A stretch of DNA of 26,695 bases from Nemertoderma westbladi. Taxonomy: Eukaryota; Xenacoelomorpha; Nemertodermatida; Nemertodermatidae. A program made the position numbers and the translations under genes. The stretch covers positions 1-26,695 of the forward strand of contig JAUCBJ010002242.1 in NCBI GenBank assembly GCA_032718475.1, given 5' to 3'. A model generated the notes under the pieces. The model saw only the letters and a list, made by a program, of their open reading frames with translations. It made no database searches and was not told where the DNA came from. Positions 1 to 9,797 of the stretch are shown here, in pieces; the stretch's first letter is position 1; every line of letters begins with the position of its first letter.

Positions 1-960
1 TAAAAGGGGATTATTAATTACGGAATGGGACCAGAGGTCTGAGTTTGGGGTCTACCCTCGGTTCTAAAACAATCATCTTCTTACTATTTCTAATATATTT
101 CTGCCTCTAGGGCCATCGTCAGAGAACACTAAACACCGAAATGTGCACTGCTTGTCGTTATCTCAAGAAAAGGGGATTATGTTCTTCCTCACTGAGGGTT
201 AGTGCAAATACAGGAGTTAATAATATTTAAAATTCATGCTCAACTAATATTAATATAACTTGTCCCAGCTGCTATAACCATGATGATAATAATATACCTT
301 CATATTAAATTATGTAAATTTTTACCTTGTGCATTTGGTTGGAGTATTTTATTAATATGAATATATTGGATTATTTTTTCAGTAACGGTAATGTTATAAG
401 CTGTCAGCGAAGTTTTGTTAATCATAATCAGCAATGTAGTGCTACAATTAATTATATGCATAGTTATTACAAAATAAAAGAACATTAAAATGTAATACTA
501 ATTCTCACACAATTTCTATTTGGATATACAATTCGCAGATTGTGGCAGAAAATGATCCAAAATATAAAAAAAAAATTATGTGAGGCTGAAATAGTAAGTG
601 TTCTCAAACACCAAATGGAGTGTATATTGTATGTTTTACATGTAAAAGCAGAGCGCTGACTTAGTAATTTACTTTATATAAAGTAGCCTGAAACCTGCTC
701 TATTCCCTAAATAGATTTGTTGATTTAGATATAATACAGTCAATTCGGAGGAAACAATTTTCGTTAGAATAAGAAATTCAGCCTTGGGATATTAACGCCA
801 TGGGATAAGATTGTGAAAGAATGACATTTCAAGCACCATAAGGAGGATAAATTTACCGGTATGTACAGTAATCACGATGTCTACTTCCTGTAACCTATGG
901 TGTAAGTTGTGCAGTTATAAGGCAGGGGCAATTCTATATCGTCAACCTATTCAATTCATA
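1..960. other. Unassigned AT-rich DNA
   Basis: No open frame with protein-like composition, no splice-site chain and no recognisable repeat was found in this stretch. The longest open frame, on the minus strand at 300-485, is AT-driven and low in complexity. It is probably intergenic DNA. Confidence 0.5.
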
Positions 961-965
961 CTGCA

Positions 966-1145
966 GTGTACAAACTGTGCTTGGCGGCCTCATGGAGCGA
1001 TAAGCATGGTGGACAGCCCATGAATTTCTTGAGACGCATCTTAAAGGACACTGGCCTTGAAGATGCGGATGAAATAGCAAATGTCATGGATGAGAGTGAG
1101 TTGTGGCGGTGCAATTTTGTGGACAAGCCGGCACAGCATTCTTAA
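966..1145 (+). pseudogene. LINE RT C-terminus fragment, (TAG)-tailed family
   Basis: A forward frame ending at TAA 1143-1145 reads KHGGQPMNFLRRILKDTGLE followed by a segment ending ELWRCNFVDKPAQHS. The same C-terminal segment appears on the minus strand near 13100-13240, with KHGGQPMTNLRRILKDT and a final LAQHS. It is the far C-terminal region, after the RT domain, of a non-LTR retrotransposon polyprotein. Upstream of 1000 the match continues only across a small indel in a region equivalent to LVLWQPHGVNKHGG. The copy lacks the RT core and is dead. Downstream it runs into a GTAGATAGATAG tract instead of the usual TGCAGCTGCAATGCAG tail. Confidence 0.75.
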
Positions 1146-1450
1146 TATACAGTATGTATGTAGATAGATAGATTTATTTATACATTATGTAAAAACAATA
1201 ACAAATACACCAAACAATGTACCGGTATAAAGGTATTGTCCAACATAACATATAGGATTACCCCTAAAGCTTTGCAGCTTATTTCCAAGGGGGTCCTTTA
1301 TGTTACTTGACTTGGTTACAAATACAATATAAAAATTCGCTAACCTAAAACCAATATAAAACGTAATTACACTATGTACATGTACAACTTTACCGAGAGC
1401 GTGACAATGTCAAGTTTGGGGTAAATCCATAACGGACAATACTAAACAAC

Positions 1451-1911
1451 TAGTACCCAGTTACACCAGATCAAAATTTAGACATAGAAGGAGGAGGAGG
1501 CGAAAAGTTTATGATGTTGTTTCAATAACAAACATTTTTAAATTGCACAAACACCAACAGAAAATTATTTCAATAATTCAACATCGCGATCTTAATTTTT
1601 CACCACCTACACTTAATCACATTTTTACTCAACAAGTAGCTATCCTCTCCTTTAAGTCTATCCGTAATATAACCCCCCATGGGATATTGCCCGACCTATT
1701 AACACCCGTTTCAAATGTACACACCCATGAGACAAGATCCTCACAATCTCAAAATGCGTTCCGTCTACGAAATTGGCTAAAAATCCAAACTCAATCTATT
1801 TACTCTCTAGCACCAGTAATTTGGAATGGTCTACCTCTTGCAGTGCGACAGTCTAGCGGATTATTACAATTTAAGTACAAATTAAATAATTTCTTAAGGG
1901 GTACTACATAA
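1451..1911 (+). pseudogene. CR1/jockey-like LINE ORF2 C-terminal fragment
   Basis: The forward frame is open from about 1451 to a TAA at 1909-1911. An arginine-rich stretch near 1485-1500 is followed by a region with FTQQVAILSFKSIRNITPHG, then AFRLRNW, then PVIWNGLPLAVRQSSGLLQF and a short FKYKLNNFL end. The order of an N-A-F-R-L motif, then W-N-x-L-P-x-x-x-R, then F-K-x-x-L is the usual C-terminal tail of CR1/jockey-type LINE reverse transcriptases. The catalytic RT domain is absent, so this is a 5'-truncated copy. It differs in sequence from the minus-strand RT copy at 2519-3480, so it is a separate family or a diverged member. Confidence 0.65.
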
Positions 1912-1929
1912 CTACAACGTAAGTATCAA

Positions 1930-2080
1930 TTTCACTTGTTTTCTATAATTATTCCGCTAGTTATTGTTATCATTTAGTTATTATAATTTTCCCTTGTTTT
2001 CTATATTCTGATAGTTATTGTTATCATTTAGTTATTATAATTTTCACTTGTTTTCTATATTCTGCTAGTTATTGTTATTC
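1930..2080 (+). repeat. 54-bp tandem repeat in LINE 3' region
   Basis: Two near-identical 54-bp units (1959-2012 and 2013-2066) start AGTTATTGTTATCATTTAG and carry CTTGTTTTCTATATTCTG. Partial copies lie on both sides. The array starts about 20 bases after the stop codon of the LINE fragment that ends at 1911, so it probably belongs to that element's 3' untranslated region. Confidence 0.8.
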
Positions 2081-2400
2081 TATGTATCAATAATAAATTT
2101 AAACATATTAATGTACGTATTATAATTAGTTTTGTCGCAAAGTAAGCTTTTTGTAGGCCCATTTTAAGAATTGTATAATGTTACTGTATGTATATTGTTT
2201 GTTTGTTTAAACTGGTGTCTGAAATAATGGGATCCTCCGTGCAGGCACCAGCCACGCAAATCTAATTCAATTATTTTAAATTCACAATGTAATTAAATAC
2301 TATATTATTAATAATAATAGCTTGTTTCTATCAGTTCATATTATTGTGTTGTGCATGCATTATTATGTCATTTAATATCAATATTTGTGTGGGAATAGTT

Positions 2401-2436
2401 TAATAAAAGTTAAAGTTAAACGTTAAAGTTAAATGT
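2401..2436 (+). repeat. GTTAAA-type simple tail, probable LINE 3' end
   Basis: After AATAAAAGTTAAAGTTAAACG comes GTTAAAGTTAAATG, a short imperfect hexamer array. CR1/L2-type LINEs commonly end in short microsatellites rather than poly-A. The position, about 0.5 kb after the stop at 1911, fits the 3' end of that LINE copy. Confidence 0.45.
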
Positions 2437-2518
2437 CCGACTCAACGATAAAGATGTAATGTACAGAACAATTTATTATAAAACGTAATTACAGTATAAA
2501 TAGTAAATAATTAATAAA

Positions 2519-3480
2519 CTAATAACTTACTGTAAGACTATTGTACCTATTTTTACATTGCACACCGAGGTGAGATTTAACTGCAGATTTAAAAGAATGT
2601 TGATTATCTAGGTTTTTAATTTCATTAGGCAGAGCGTTCCAATTTTTAATGCCGTTAAAAAAGAAAGTATCAGATTCAAAGGATTTACAATTCGGGAGGT
2701 ATAAGTTTGAAGCACTAGCTCTGGTACTGTAAGAGTGTGTATCGCGTACTCTGTTGAATTTTTGTTTTAGGTAATTGGGATATTTGCCATTATACACTTT
2801 ATGCACATGGTTAAGGCGTAGCTGCTTAACTCTACTATCTAAGTTAAGCAGTCCAGAATCAGAAAAGTCATCTGGAGTTAGGTGGTGCCTAGGTTTGTAG
2901 TCTTTAATAAATCGTACTACTTTATTCTGAGCTACTTGTAATTTACATTTAAGCTGTTTGGTTAAGCCTTCATACCAAGAAGAGCACGCATAGTCCATGT
3001 GACACTGTATTAAAGAAGAGCAAAGTAACTTGCGGGAGTCGGTATTTAAACTATTTTTATTTCTGTATAGAAACCTAAGCCTACTGTTAACTTTCGAGAA
3101 AATATTTTTCACTGTACTTTCTCCTGATAAGCAGTTATCCAATGTGGCGCCTAAATATTTAACTTCCTTTTTATTTTCAATCTTATGTCCATTACTAGTG
3201 ACTTCAAACTTAGTTACCTTCTTTAACTTTCTTTTGGAACCAAACAAAATACTTTCAGTCTTACCGTAGTGAATGGATAGCTTATTATCAACCAACCACT
3301 CATTACAGGATTCTAGAACTGCACTTAACTTTTGGGAAATACGGATAGGATCTTTATGAGAGAAAATAAGAGCACTGTCGTCGGCATATAAAATGAGTTT
3401 AAAATCGGGATCTATACTACTTATCATATCATTTACATAGCATACAAAAAGAAGAGGACCTAATATACTACCTTGCGGAA
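2519..3480 (-). pseudogene. 5'-truncated LINE reverse transcriptase (CR1/Rex-like)
   Basis: The minus-strand frame starts abruptly in the RT domain with IPQGSILGPLLF (about 3475-3440). It then reads LILYADDSALIF, with the catalytic Y-A-D-D box near 3385, followed by VKYLGATLD near 3150, the thumb and connection region, and a C-terminus with NWNALPNEIKNL. It ends at the stop at 2519. The palm and later parts are intact as an open frame, but the endonuclease and the RT fingers are missing. The truncation point at about 3480 abuts the LINE-tail and direct-repeat cluster at 3498-3580. The upstream codons of the open frame (3481-3550) therefore come from that other repeat and are not part of the protein. 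The absence of internal stops suggests a relatively young insertion, but without its 5' half it cannot act alone. Confidence 0.9.
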
Positions 3481-3497
3481 TTATGTAATATACATAA

Positions 3498-3537
3498 TGC
3501 AGCTGCAATGCAGTATGCCGATCGTAGTAGTAGTAGC
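3498..3537 (+). repeat. LINE 3' end with (TAG)n tail, plus orientation
   Basis: The sequence ATGCAGCTGCAATGCAGTAT followed by GCCGATC and GTAGTAGTAGTAG is the same 3' terminus seen, in minus orientation, at 3582-3625, 12253-12293 and 13049-13105. Only about 40 bases of the element are kept here. With 3582-3612 it forms an inverted repeat of about 30-35 bases around a loop of about 45 bases. Confidence 0.7.
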
Positions 3538-3580
3538 AATGTACAAACAAAACACATCAGGCCGCGCGCGCATCATACAT
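3518..3580 (+). repeat. 63-bp direct repeat, copy 1
   Basis: This segment starts CCGATCGTAGTAGTAGTAG, contains CAATGTACAAACAAAACACA and ends in GCGCGCATCATACAT. It is repeated without visible change at 4223-4285. The two copies flank a 642-base element, which suggests a long target-site duplication. Confidence 0.9.
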
Positions 3581-4222
3581 ACTACTACTAGTATCGGCAT
3601 TGCAGCTGCATTTTTAAGAATGCTGTCGGCAGCCGGAGGCAGTCGGTCAGGAGATAACTGACGCCTGTGAGGCCGATTGTGTCCGGTAATTCCACTGGCC
3701 TCTAGTGGCCGGACCTCCGCATTACTAATGTAATCCATAGTGGGGGGTTGGGGGGTGCTTTTTTGCCGAGTCAGCTCTCGGGGCAAATACCACACCCCGG
3801 TTTGCCGTTCCACAGGGTGGGTGTCGCAGTGGAGTTAGATATGAGGCCCATCACCCATATCTACTCTGGCGCACATGACCCACCATTGGCTGTGCAGCTC
3901 ATCTGCTGGGTCATGCCCTGTACCCCAGCTGCCAGGTGCAGGGCGCAGTGAAGTGCACTCAGAGTGGACATGAGAACACTCTACTCCTGACCAGCCATTG
4001 GTAGATCACCATCTGCCTGGCCAGGCCATATACCCCTGCAGCCAAGTATATGGGTCCTTAATCGAGGACCAACGGCGTCCTTATCCCAGAACGAAGGTGG
4101 TCCTAGTTACAGGACCAGATTTGCCCTAGTAAGAGGGTCTATGCAGCTACAGGTGGCACCTCCTTTATGCTGCATGGAGGTGGCAAGTTTTCTTGATCAA
4201 TGACCTAGAATACCTGACCTGA
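3581..4222 (-). mobile_element. Internally deleted LINE or SINE-like element
   Basis: Read on the minus strand, the element begins GGTCAGGTCAGGTATTCTAG and runs through a GC-rich body. It ends with ACAGCATTCTTAAAAATGCA, GCTGCAATGCCGAT and ACTAGTAGTAGT, which is the 3' end of the (TAG)-tailed LINE family. The 5' body (about 3640-4222) matches no LINE coding segment seen elsewhere in the window. It may be the family's 5' region joined to its 3' end by internal deletion, or a SINE head that borrowed the LINE tail. A minus-strand frame over 3481-3813 reads through part of it with no recognisable domain. No clear RNA polymerase III A and B boxes were identified, so a SINE label is not established. 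Confidence 0.6.
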
Positions 4223-4285
4223 CCGATCGTAGTAGTAGTAGCAATGTACAAACAAAACACATCAGGCCGCGCGCGCATCATACAT
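4223..4285 (+). repeat. 63-bp direct repeat, copy 2
   Basis: Second copy of the 3518-3580 segment. The match stops at 4285, where TTG follows the shared CATACAT; copy 1 is followed by ACT. It lies directly after the GACCTGAC end of the enclosed element. Confidence 0.9.
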
Positions 4286-4910
4286 TGTTTTAGATTGAAA
4301 GAGTTCTGATAACTTTACTAAGCTAAATTGACTAACTGTTAGTATCATAGCCAAAGTACAAAAAAAAACATAATATTCTTGATTGTCTTAAAGGATCGGT
4401 TAGATGGCAATCAGAACGTGTAACTGAGATTGTATGTTGCAGTACTGCAGTTACAGAACCTATCATTATCCTCAGCCTATAAAATATAGGACGAAAAATA
4501 GCTTGAGGTTGTTAAATTCAAAATCTCAATCTATAGCTTAAACTAAAATATTTATGGTTTGTGTTTTTGTTGTTATTGTTTGTAAACAGCTGCGCATGCG
4601 CATATTATAATTTCTGAGTCCTATTTAAATTCGATAAATTAATAGCCAACTGTTATACTGAAAAACAAGCAAGCATGCGGCCGAATCCTGAGGCCACCGA
4701 AAGGCTCCTCTTTTTATAGTTGCTACGCAGGTAGGGGTGGACTCCTAGACTTAGTTTTGCTCCCAGTAACTTAACTGGTCCTCTTTTTATCGTCCCCAGT
4801 GGATGAAATGTTGAGTGGACCCTGGCCTGGCGGGGCTGAACTTACAACCAATAGAATGTAAACCAACAGAGCTACCCCGCCCTTGTTATACTGTACAATG
4901 TGCATTATAT
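4286..4910. other. Unassigned DNA with one short dispersed motif
   Basis: No gene-like structure was found. Positions 4675-4716 (GCGGCCGAATCCTGAGGCC, then ACCGAAAGGCTCCTCTTT) closely resemble 13835-13872 (GTCGGCCGAAGCCGGAGGCG, then ACCCGAAGGCTCCTCTTT), so this is part of a dispersed repeat of unknown type. Confidence 0.5.
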
Positions 4911-5050
4911 TGAAATAGGGTACGCATGTATTACCACTGCATTTTATTGAAATAGGGCACGCATGTATTACCACTGCGTTATATGGGCACGCATGTATTA
5001 CCACTGTTTTTTAGTGAAATATGGCACGCATGTATTACCACTGCGTTATG
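4911..5050 (+). repeat. 37-bp minisatellite, four copies
   Basis: Four units contain GCACGCATGTATTACCACTG, three of them preceded by a T-G-A-A-A-T-A stretch. The GCATGTA cores start at 4924, 4961, 4991 and 5028, giving spacings of 37, 30 and 37; the third unit has lost 7 bases. Short open frames on both strands here are repeat translations, not genes. Confidence 0.85.
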
Positions 5051-5683
5051 TTGTATCACTTTTTATCCATATCGGAACTGTATTTGTACTAACCTTCACT
5101 AAAGAATTCATAATGATTAGCCCAAGAGCAATGATTAAATGCAGAGTTGTTCTGTTCATATTGAAAAAAATAACCCAAAGAAAATAAATAATGTATTCAA
5201 AAAAGAATAACAGGAATATATTTATTATATTCTTAAAACTTTGTAGCAATTATATCATTGAAATTACAACATGAAGACGGTTTTATTCTTATTGTCAGTA
5301 AGGTTTCATAACTTTACCAACTTTACGGAGTATGATAGGAGGAATGGGAGGGTGGTGCGTTAGAGTACCACGGAAACATGCATTGTATGTGTCCAATCAG
5401 GAGGTCCATTTGCCAGGCCAATTCCTTGACATGGTTAGAGATGGTGTGTGAAGGCTGTCCCCTCTGAACTCTCCATGGGATGTGTTCTGCCCCTGGCTCA
5501 AGATTATGTCTTTCCATATTTATGTTGGTAGGTTTGGCAAATTTGATATGACGGTCAATAATTTTTGTAAAATTATAATTAGTGGCATTTTTATCTTCAG
5601 TAATCGACGCAAAGCCCTTGAGGGTGTTAATCTGAGATTGGTAGGGTTAAAGGGAAATGGAAATTCGTAAGTTTATCTAGTGT
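5051..5683. other. Unassigned DNA
   Basis: Nothing firmly recognised. A 64-codon minus-strand frame at 5323-5517 has a fairly protein-like composition (for example HVKELAWQMDLLIGHIQCMF) and may be a transposon relic, but no diagnostic motif was found. Confidence 0.4.
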
Positions 5684-5873
5684 TGTTATGCCCGTAAGAG
5701 GTTACCATCCTATCCTACAACAACCCTCTAGCAAAACTTCATGACTTACCCCAAGAGAGATGACATGAACTGATCGACTGTACTATATATAGTGCAGTGC
5801 ACTATGGTGCAATGCCGGTAGACCTAGAAATAAAGCCGTACTACATTCTCGAGTCGATTGTCCTTGAGAACCC
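5684..5873 (+). mobile_element. Possible solo LTR
   Basis: This segment starts TGTTATGCCCGTAAGAGG, has a TATA-like TACTATATATAGTGCAG at about 5780-5797 and an AATAAA at about 5829-5834 followed by GCCGTACTACATTCTCGAG. It ends near GAGAACCCA. The spacing of TATA box, AATAAA and short downstream part fits a small LTR of a Ty3/gypsy-type element. No flanking 5-bp duplication and no partner LTR were found, so the ends are approximate. Confidence 0.3.
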
Positions 5874-6644
5874 AGCAAAGGAAATTTATTGACTGGACAC
5901 CATCTGCTTAAGCCAGGTGAGGTTGCCATAGGGACAAGGTTGCGGACTAGCTGATCCTCCCAGTAATAATAGTGAATAGCTAGCCATAAGCTTTATTCCA
6001 AGGTAGGGCTGGAGGGTTTTGGCAATGAGGTGACACGGCCACCATAATTGTATAGCTCCTAATTGATTAAATGCAAGGCATATCCAACATTGTGCACCCT
6101 GCATAATATTATATTATCTACCAGGGAACTCATGGAGAAATTTACACATATTAACTACACATACGTATTTGCGTCCCACGGTCCTAGTTTGGAAACAAAT
6201 ACTTAAAGCTCTAACACCAGAATCTTACTTAACAAAAGTTATAAAAATCTCGTAGACTTACAATCTTCCAAATTAAAATATCAAGAAGTCGATCGAATAA
6301 CCAATGGAAGGCCTACTTTGAGGAGACACTCTTACTGCTGGTGCATTATAATCAGGGTGATCAGGTGACACTACCTGAAAACAAATGATCTAAGCGGAAA
6401 AAGTAAATATATCACCCTAATTTGGAAACTATCCAACATCTTAATTTGGATATATCCATAGGGAATCAGTCAGATCTCAAACCAAGAATAAAGCGAATGA
6501 AGCTCAATATCAACAGTGATTACCGAGATCAGGAGGAAAGGGAGATATTACAATGAATCCCACAGTATGTGGCATATTTGTTTAAATCCATTGGAATTTA
6601 TGATGTACATAATAAATTATTTATGCAAAATAAAGCTTTCTCTT
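5874..6644. other. Unassigned DNA
   Basis: No recognisable coding region, RNA gene or repeat was found. Short open frames at 5886-6104 and 6516-6719 lack family motifs, except that the last part of the second runs into the LINE fragment starting near 6645. Confidence 0.5.
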
Positions 6645-7140
6645 ATCTGTCTTTCCAGGGTCTGGAAGTCACAAAGAAAATGTCGGAATCTTAGGTCCGA
6701 TTATTTAGAGCAGCAGTAATACCAGTACTCCTCTATGGGAGTCCCTGCTGGGCTCTAACTGTTGAAGACACCAAATATCTGGAGGGCACATTCAGGAGAA
6801 TGCTACGTCGGGGTCAATACCAGTACTCCTCTATGGGAGTCCCTGCTGGGCTCTAACTGTTGAAGACACCAAATATCTGGAGGGCACATTCAGGAGAATG
6901 CTACGTCGGGGTCACTGTGTCAAGTACAATGCACACATCTCCAACCAGACAGTATATAACATTGTAGGTGTCTCATTGGTTCCCCCAAGCTTGACACTTG
7001 AACAAAGCCGCCTCCGTTTTGCAGGATATTGCTTTCGCCATGAGGACCACCCCGTACAAGCTATTGTGCTTTGGTGACCCCATGGATAATTTGGTGACCC
7101 CAGAGAATAAGATGGGCATCCCATTAATTTCTTGAGGCGC
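6645..7140 (+). pseudogene. LINE RT thumb/C-terminal fragment, (TAG)-tailed family
   Basis: Across several frames the segment reads RVWKSQRKCRN, then RLFRAAVIPVLLYGSPCWAL, TVEDTKYLEGTFRRMLRR, HISNQTVYNIVGVSLVPP, SLTLEQSRLRFAGYCFRHED, a premature stop after IVLW, and a decayed GHPINFLRR end. This is the region after the RT palm of the same LINE as at 13049-13560: VLLYG, then a segment running from W-A-L-T to a double arginine, then R-L-R-F-A-G. A 98-bp internal tandem duplication (6718-6815, repeated at 6816-6913) shifts the frame. The copy is truncated at both ends. Confidence 0.85.
6718..6913 (+). repeat. 98-bp tandem duplication inside the LINE copy
   Basis: The segment starting AATACCAGTACTCCTCTATG and ending CTACGTCGGGGTC occurs twice head-to-tail with no visible difference. 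It covers the PVLLYG to LRRG coding part of the LINE. Because 98 is not a multiple of three, the duplication breaks the frame. Confidence 0.95.
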
Positions 7141-8207
7141 CACTAAGTCAGCACTGCATCTCAATGTGTAGTTAGTTATCTTATCTAATATGCAATGCTA
7201 TGCTGGATAGGATCATCCTTTACTTTTTAATTTCTTAGTTATATTTCAATAATAAAAAACTCTTAAATTGAATATATACAACAAAGATATTAGTTACTTT
7301 TATTGCTACAGCACTGTATGTAACTAATTTATACCATCATTAATAACTCAAAAAATACCCTTCTGCTTCTTTGGATAATTTAATTACTCTACTTTAAGCA
7401 ACAAGGTGTTTCATTAATGATGGTTGGTGATGTTTAATGTATGATGTAGGGTTGATGATGGAACTATTGCTTATTTATAGTAACAAGTGCAATTAAGTTA
7501 TATTTTACGCATCTCAACTGCTATTGAGGGGTCTTTAAATGTGACATGTTTTACTGAGGCGTCAGCATAGTAGATGAATTTTATTGTGTTTACTTGTCAT
7601 AGTTAATGATGATAATATTTTGTTAGTCAGCAGCACAAGATTAGGCGGTGGCTGTTGCAATGTATGAAACACAAAACATAACGAACAACGAAAAAGTATG
7701 TGCACTTAAATCGGCCATGACATACTGGTAGGTAAAATTCAGCAAGGCATTCAGCCTAAGGGGATTTGATCTATATCCATAATATCAGTTCTTATCAGTA
7801 TCTGGACCTCTCTGACAGGCCAGTTGAGTGGTCCATTTATTTTTCAAGCGCAGTGCGCACTATTGCCCCCCCACCCCTCATGAAAAATTGTAATGCACCT
7901 AGCATAGTATGTTTCACTTCATCCAAGTACAACACTTGGATTTCTTCATTGACTCTCATTGTATATGAATGGCTGAGTTAATGTACCTTTTTCTAATACA
8001 GGTTAATTTGTTATGTAGAATGTCTATGGAGTTCAAATAATTTAACTCATATTAACATCTGCTAAAGGGGGGCAAAGGTGGATTGACTACTAGGTGAATG
8101 GATTGGTAGGTAAATAATGCTAAAGGAATATATATCATTTGGTGTATACTGACTATGGAGTTCGGTCACGGTCGAGTTTGTGAACGTCGTTCATCACACT
8201 GCGCAAT
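7141..8207. other. Unassigned AT-rich DNA
   Basis: No gene or element was recognised. The 71-codon forward frame at 7766-7981 has no domain or supporting splice sites. Confidence 0.5.
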
Positions 8208-8265
8208 GGTGTATCTTGGGGAATCTTTATGTAATGGAAAATAATTGGTAGGTTAATCGGTATCT
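8208..8265 (+). repeat. 58-bp inverted repeat, left arm
   Basis: GGTGTATCTTGGGGAATCTT, then a variable stretch with TAATGGAAAATAA, and GTAGGTTAATCGGTATCT are the reverse complement, with a few mismatches, of 10072-10129. The arms enclose the Ty3/gypsy relic. Confidence 0.85.
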
Positions 8266-8309
8266 CTATTTATTTCAATATCATATATTGATGCGAGTAA
8301 ACTCCATGG

Positions 8310-9797
8310 TTTGGGTTATAACCTGATGCAGAAACAGGACAACAAGTGGAAACTGATAACTCTGTGGCAGCAGATTTCTCTCTGACCCAGAAACGAGATA
8401 CGCTGAAATCGAACTCGAGGCTATAGCCATTAAATATCTATCTATATCTGGCAGGCCTGAATCACGTTATGGTTGCAATGGACCTCTTATATAGATCTTT
8501 AATAAACACTCATTGAACCAAGTGGAGAACTCTGAAAAGCTTCAATGCATAAAATCTGAACTCCAATCAAACTATCAGTTTACCATCGAATGGCATTGCG
8601 GTGGTAGAAATAGAATTGCTGATTGTTTATCCAGATCCCCCATTGATAATCCAGATCCAGAAGAAACCAGCGAGGAAATTTCAAACTCCATTCGTTTAGC
8701 ATCTATAATCCCACAGGAAAATGCCAACAATGATATGCTAATTCAAGAGATGCAAGAACCAGCTTTACACGATGTTGAGTATAAAGAGTTACTAGATGAG
8801 ATACGCTATGATTTTGGCGGAATTAATAAGACTGGAAAATTCGCTCATCCATTTAATTCACTCAAACAACATTAATCTAGTGGAATGACATCAGACATAG
8901 AGCACATGGTACAGTGGTGTAACCTGTGCTAGGAAAGGCTACCACCCCCCCCCCCCCAAAGGAAACTATAATGTGTGACAACGAACCAACCTATCCATTC
9001 GAATATGCATCCACAGATCTCTGGTATCCATCCCATCATTATCCAATGGTGACACGAACCATCATCGAAATAGGTAACAATCAGCTGTCATTGCAAAAAT
9101 GTTCAGCGACTTCGGTGTTCCAGTTAAACTTCGTACTGACGTTGGACCACCGTTCAGAGTAGGAAACTTAAAGAAATTCCTTAAACATTGGGGGGTACTG
9201 TGGTCACTGAGTTCCCCGCACTTCCCTTCGAGCAATGGGCATCGTTAAAAAAAATGCTCACAAAGATGAAAACGCCCAATGTCCAAATAGAGGAATTCTA
9301 TGAGGCCATAATAGAACACCACTCTAGTAAATTTATGTTCACCAAATGAAATTATCTTCAGAAGAACCCTCCACTCTCGATTACTGGCTCATCACATGGT
9401 ATCCAACGCACCGTGGCAGAAACTAGCCGATGATATAGACTCTAAACACGCCTCAATTCGCGAAAAGGCAACCGAATACTACAACTCAGATAGTCGGGAC
9501 CTAAAGAAACTAAATATTGGAGATAAAGTTAGAATCCAAAATCCCAAGTCAAAACAGTGGGATCGTTTGGGAGTTGTAGTGAGCGCCGCAAAATGCCATT
9601 ATCAAGTAAAACTTGATTCCGGACAAACTTGGTGGAGAAACCGTAGATTCATCCACTTATTTCATGAGGTAGTGGATTTAGACAATAATCACGAAGAAAA
9701 CTATGTACCCTGCAACTCACCGGAAATACTCAGACACACCAACTGTGTTCAAAAGAAGCCAGTAAGATTTGGCGAGACTATAATCCACCATACTTAG
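8310..9797 (+). pseudogene. Ty3/gypsy pol relic: RNase H and integrase
   Basis: Domains appear in gypsy order across several frames. RNase H starts near 8310 (GYNLMQKQDNKWKLI), continues with ETRYAEIELEAIAIKYL near 8390-8440, and ends in FTIEWHCGGRNRIADCLSRS near 8580-8640, just before a PIDNPD linker. The integrase zinc-finger end reads SGMTSDIEHMVQWCNLC near 8878-8930, then a stop. The integrase core shows FEYASTDLW and, in another frame, FGVPVKLRTDVGPPF and PHFPSSNGH near 9105-9240. The C-terminal part (about 9396-9797) is an intact open frame with LNIGDKVRIQNPKSKQWDRL, typical of the barrel-like region after the core. Stops, frameshifts and a C14 run at about 8944 show it is inactive. Gag, protease and most of the RT are not visible. 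Confidence 0.88.

Noticed and set aside
3481-3813. 110-codon minus-strand frame as a gene
   Set aside because: It crosses the 63-bp direct repeat and the LINE tail, so it is a chance reading through transposon sequence.
4771-5187. Open frames on both strands with repeated HACP or YYHC peptides
   Set aside because: They are translations of the 37-bp minisatellite.
6912-7164. Two minus-strand frames of 63-70 codons
   Set aside because: They are antisense shadows of the LINE copy on the plus strand.
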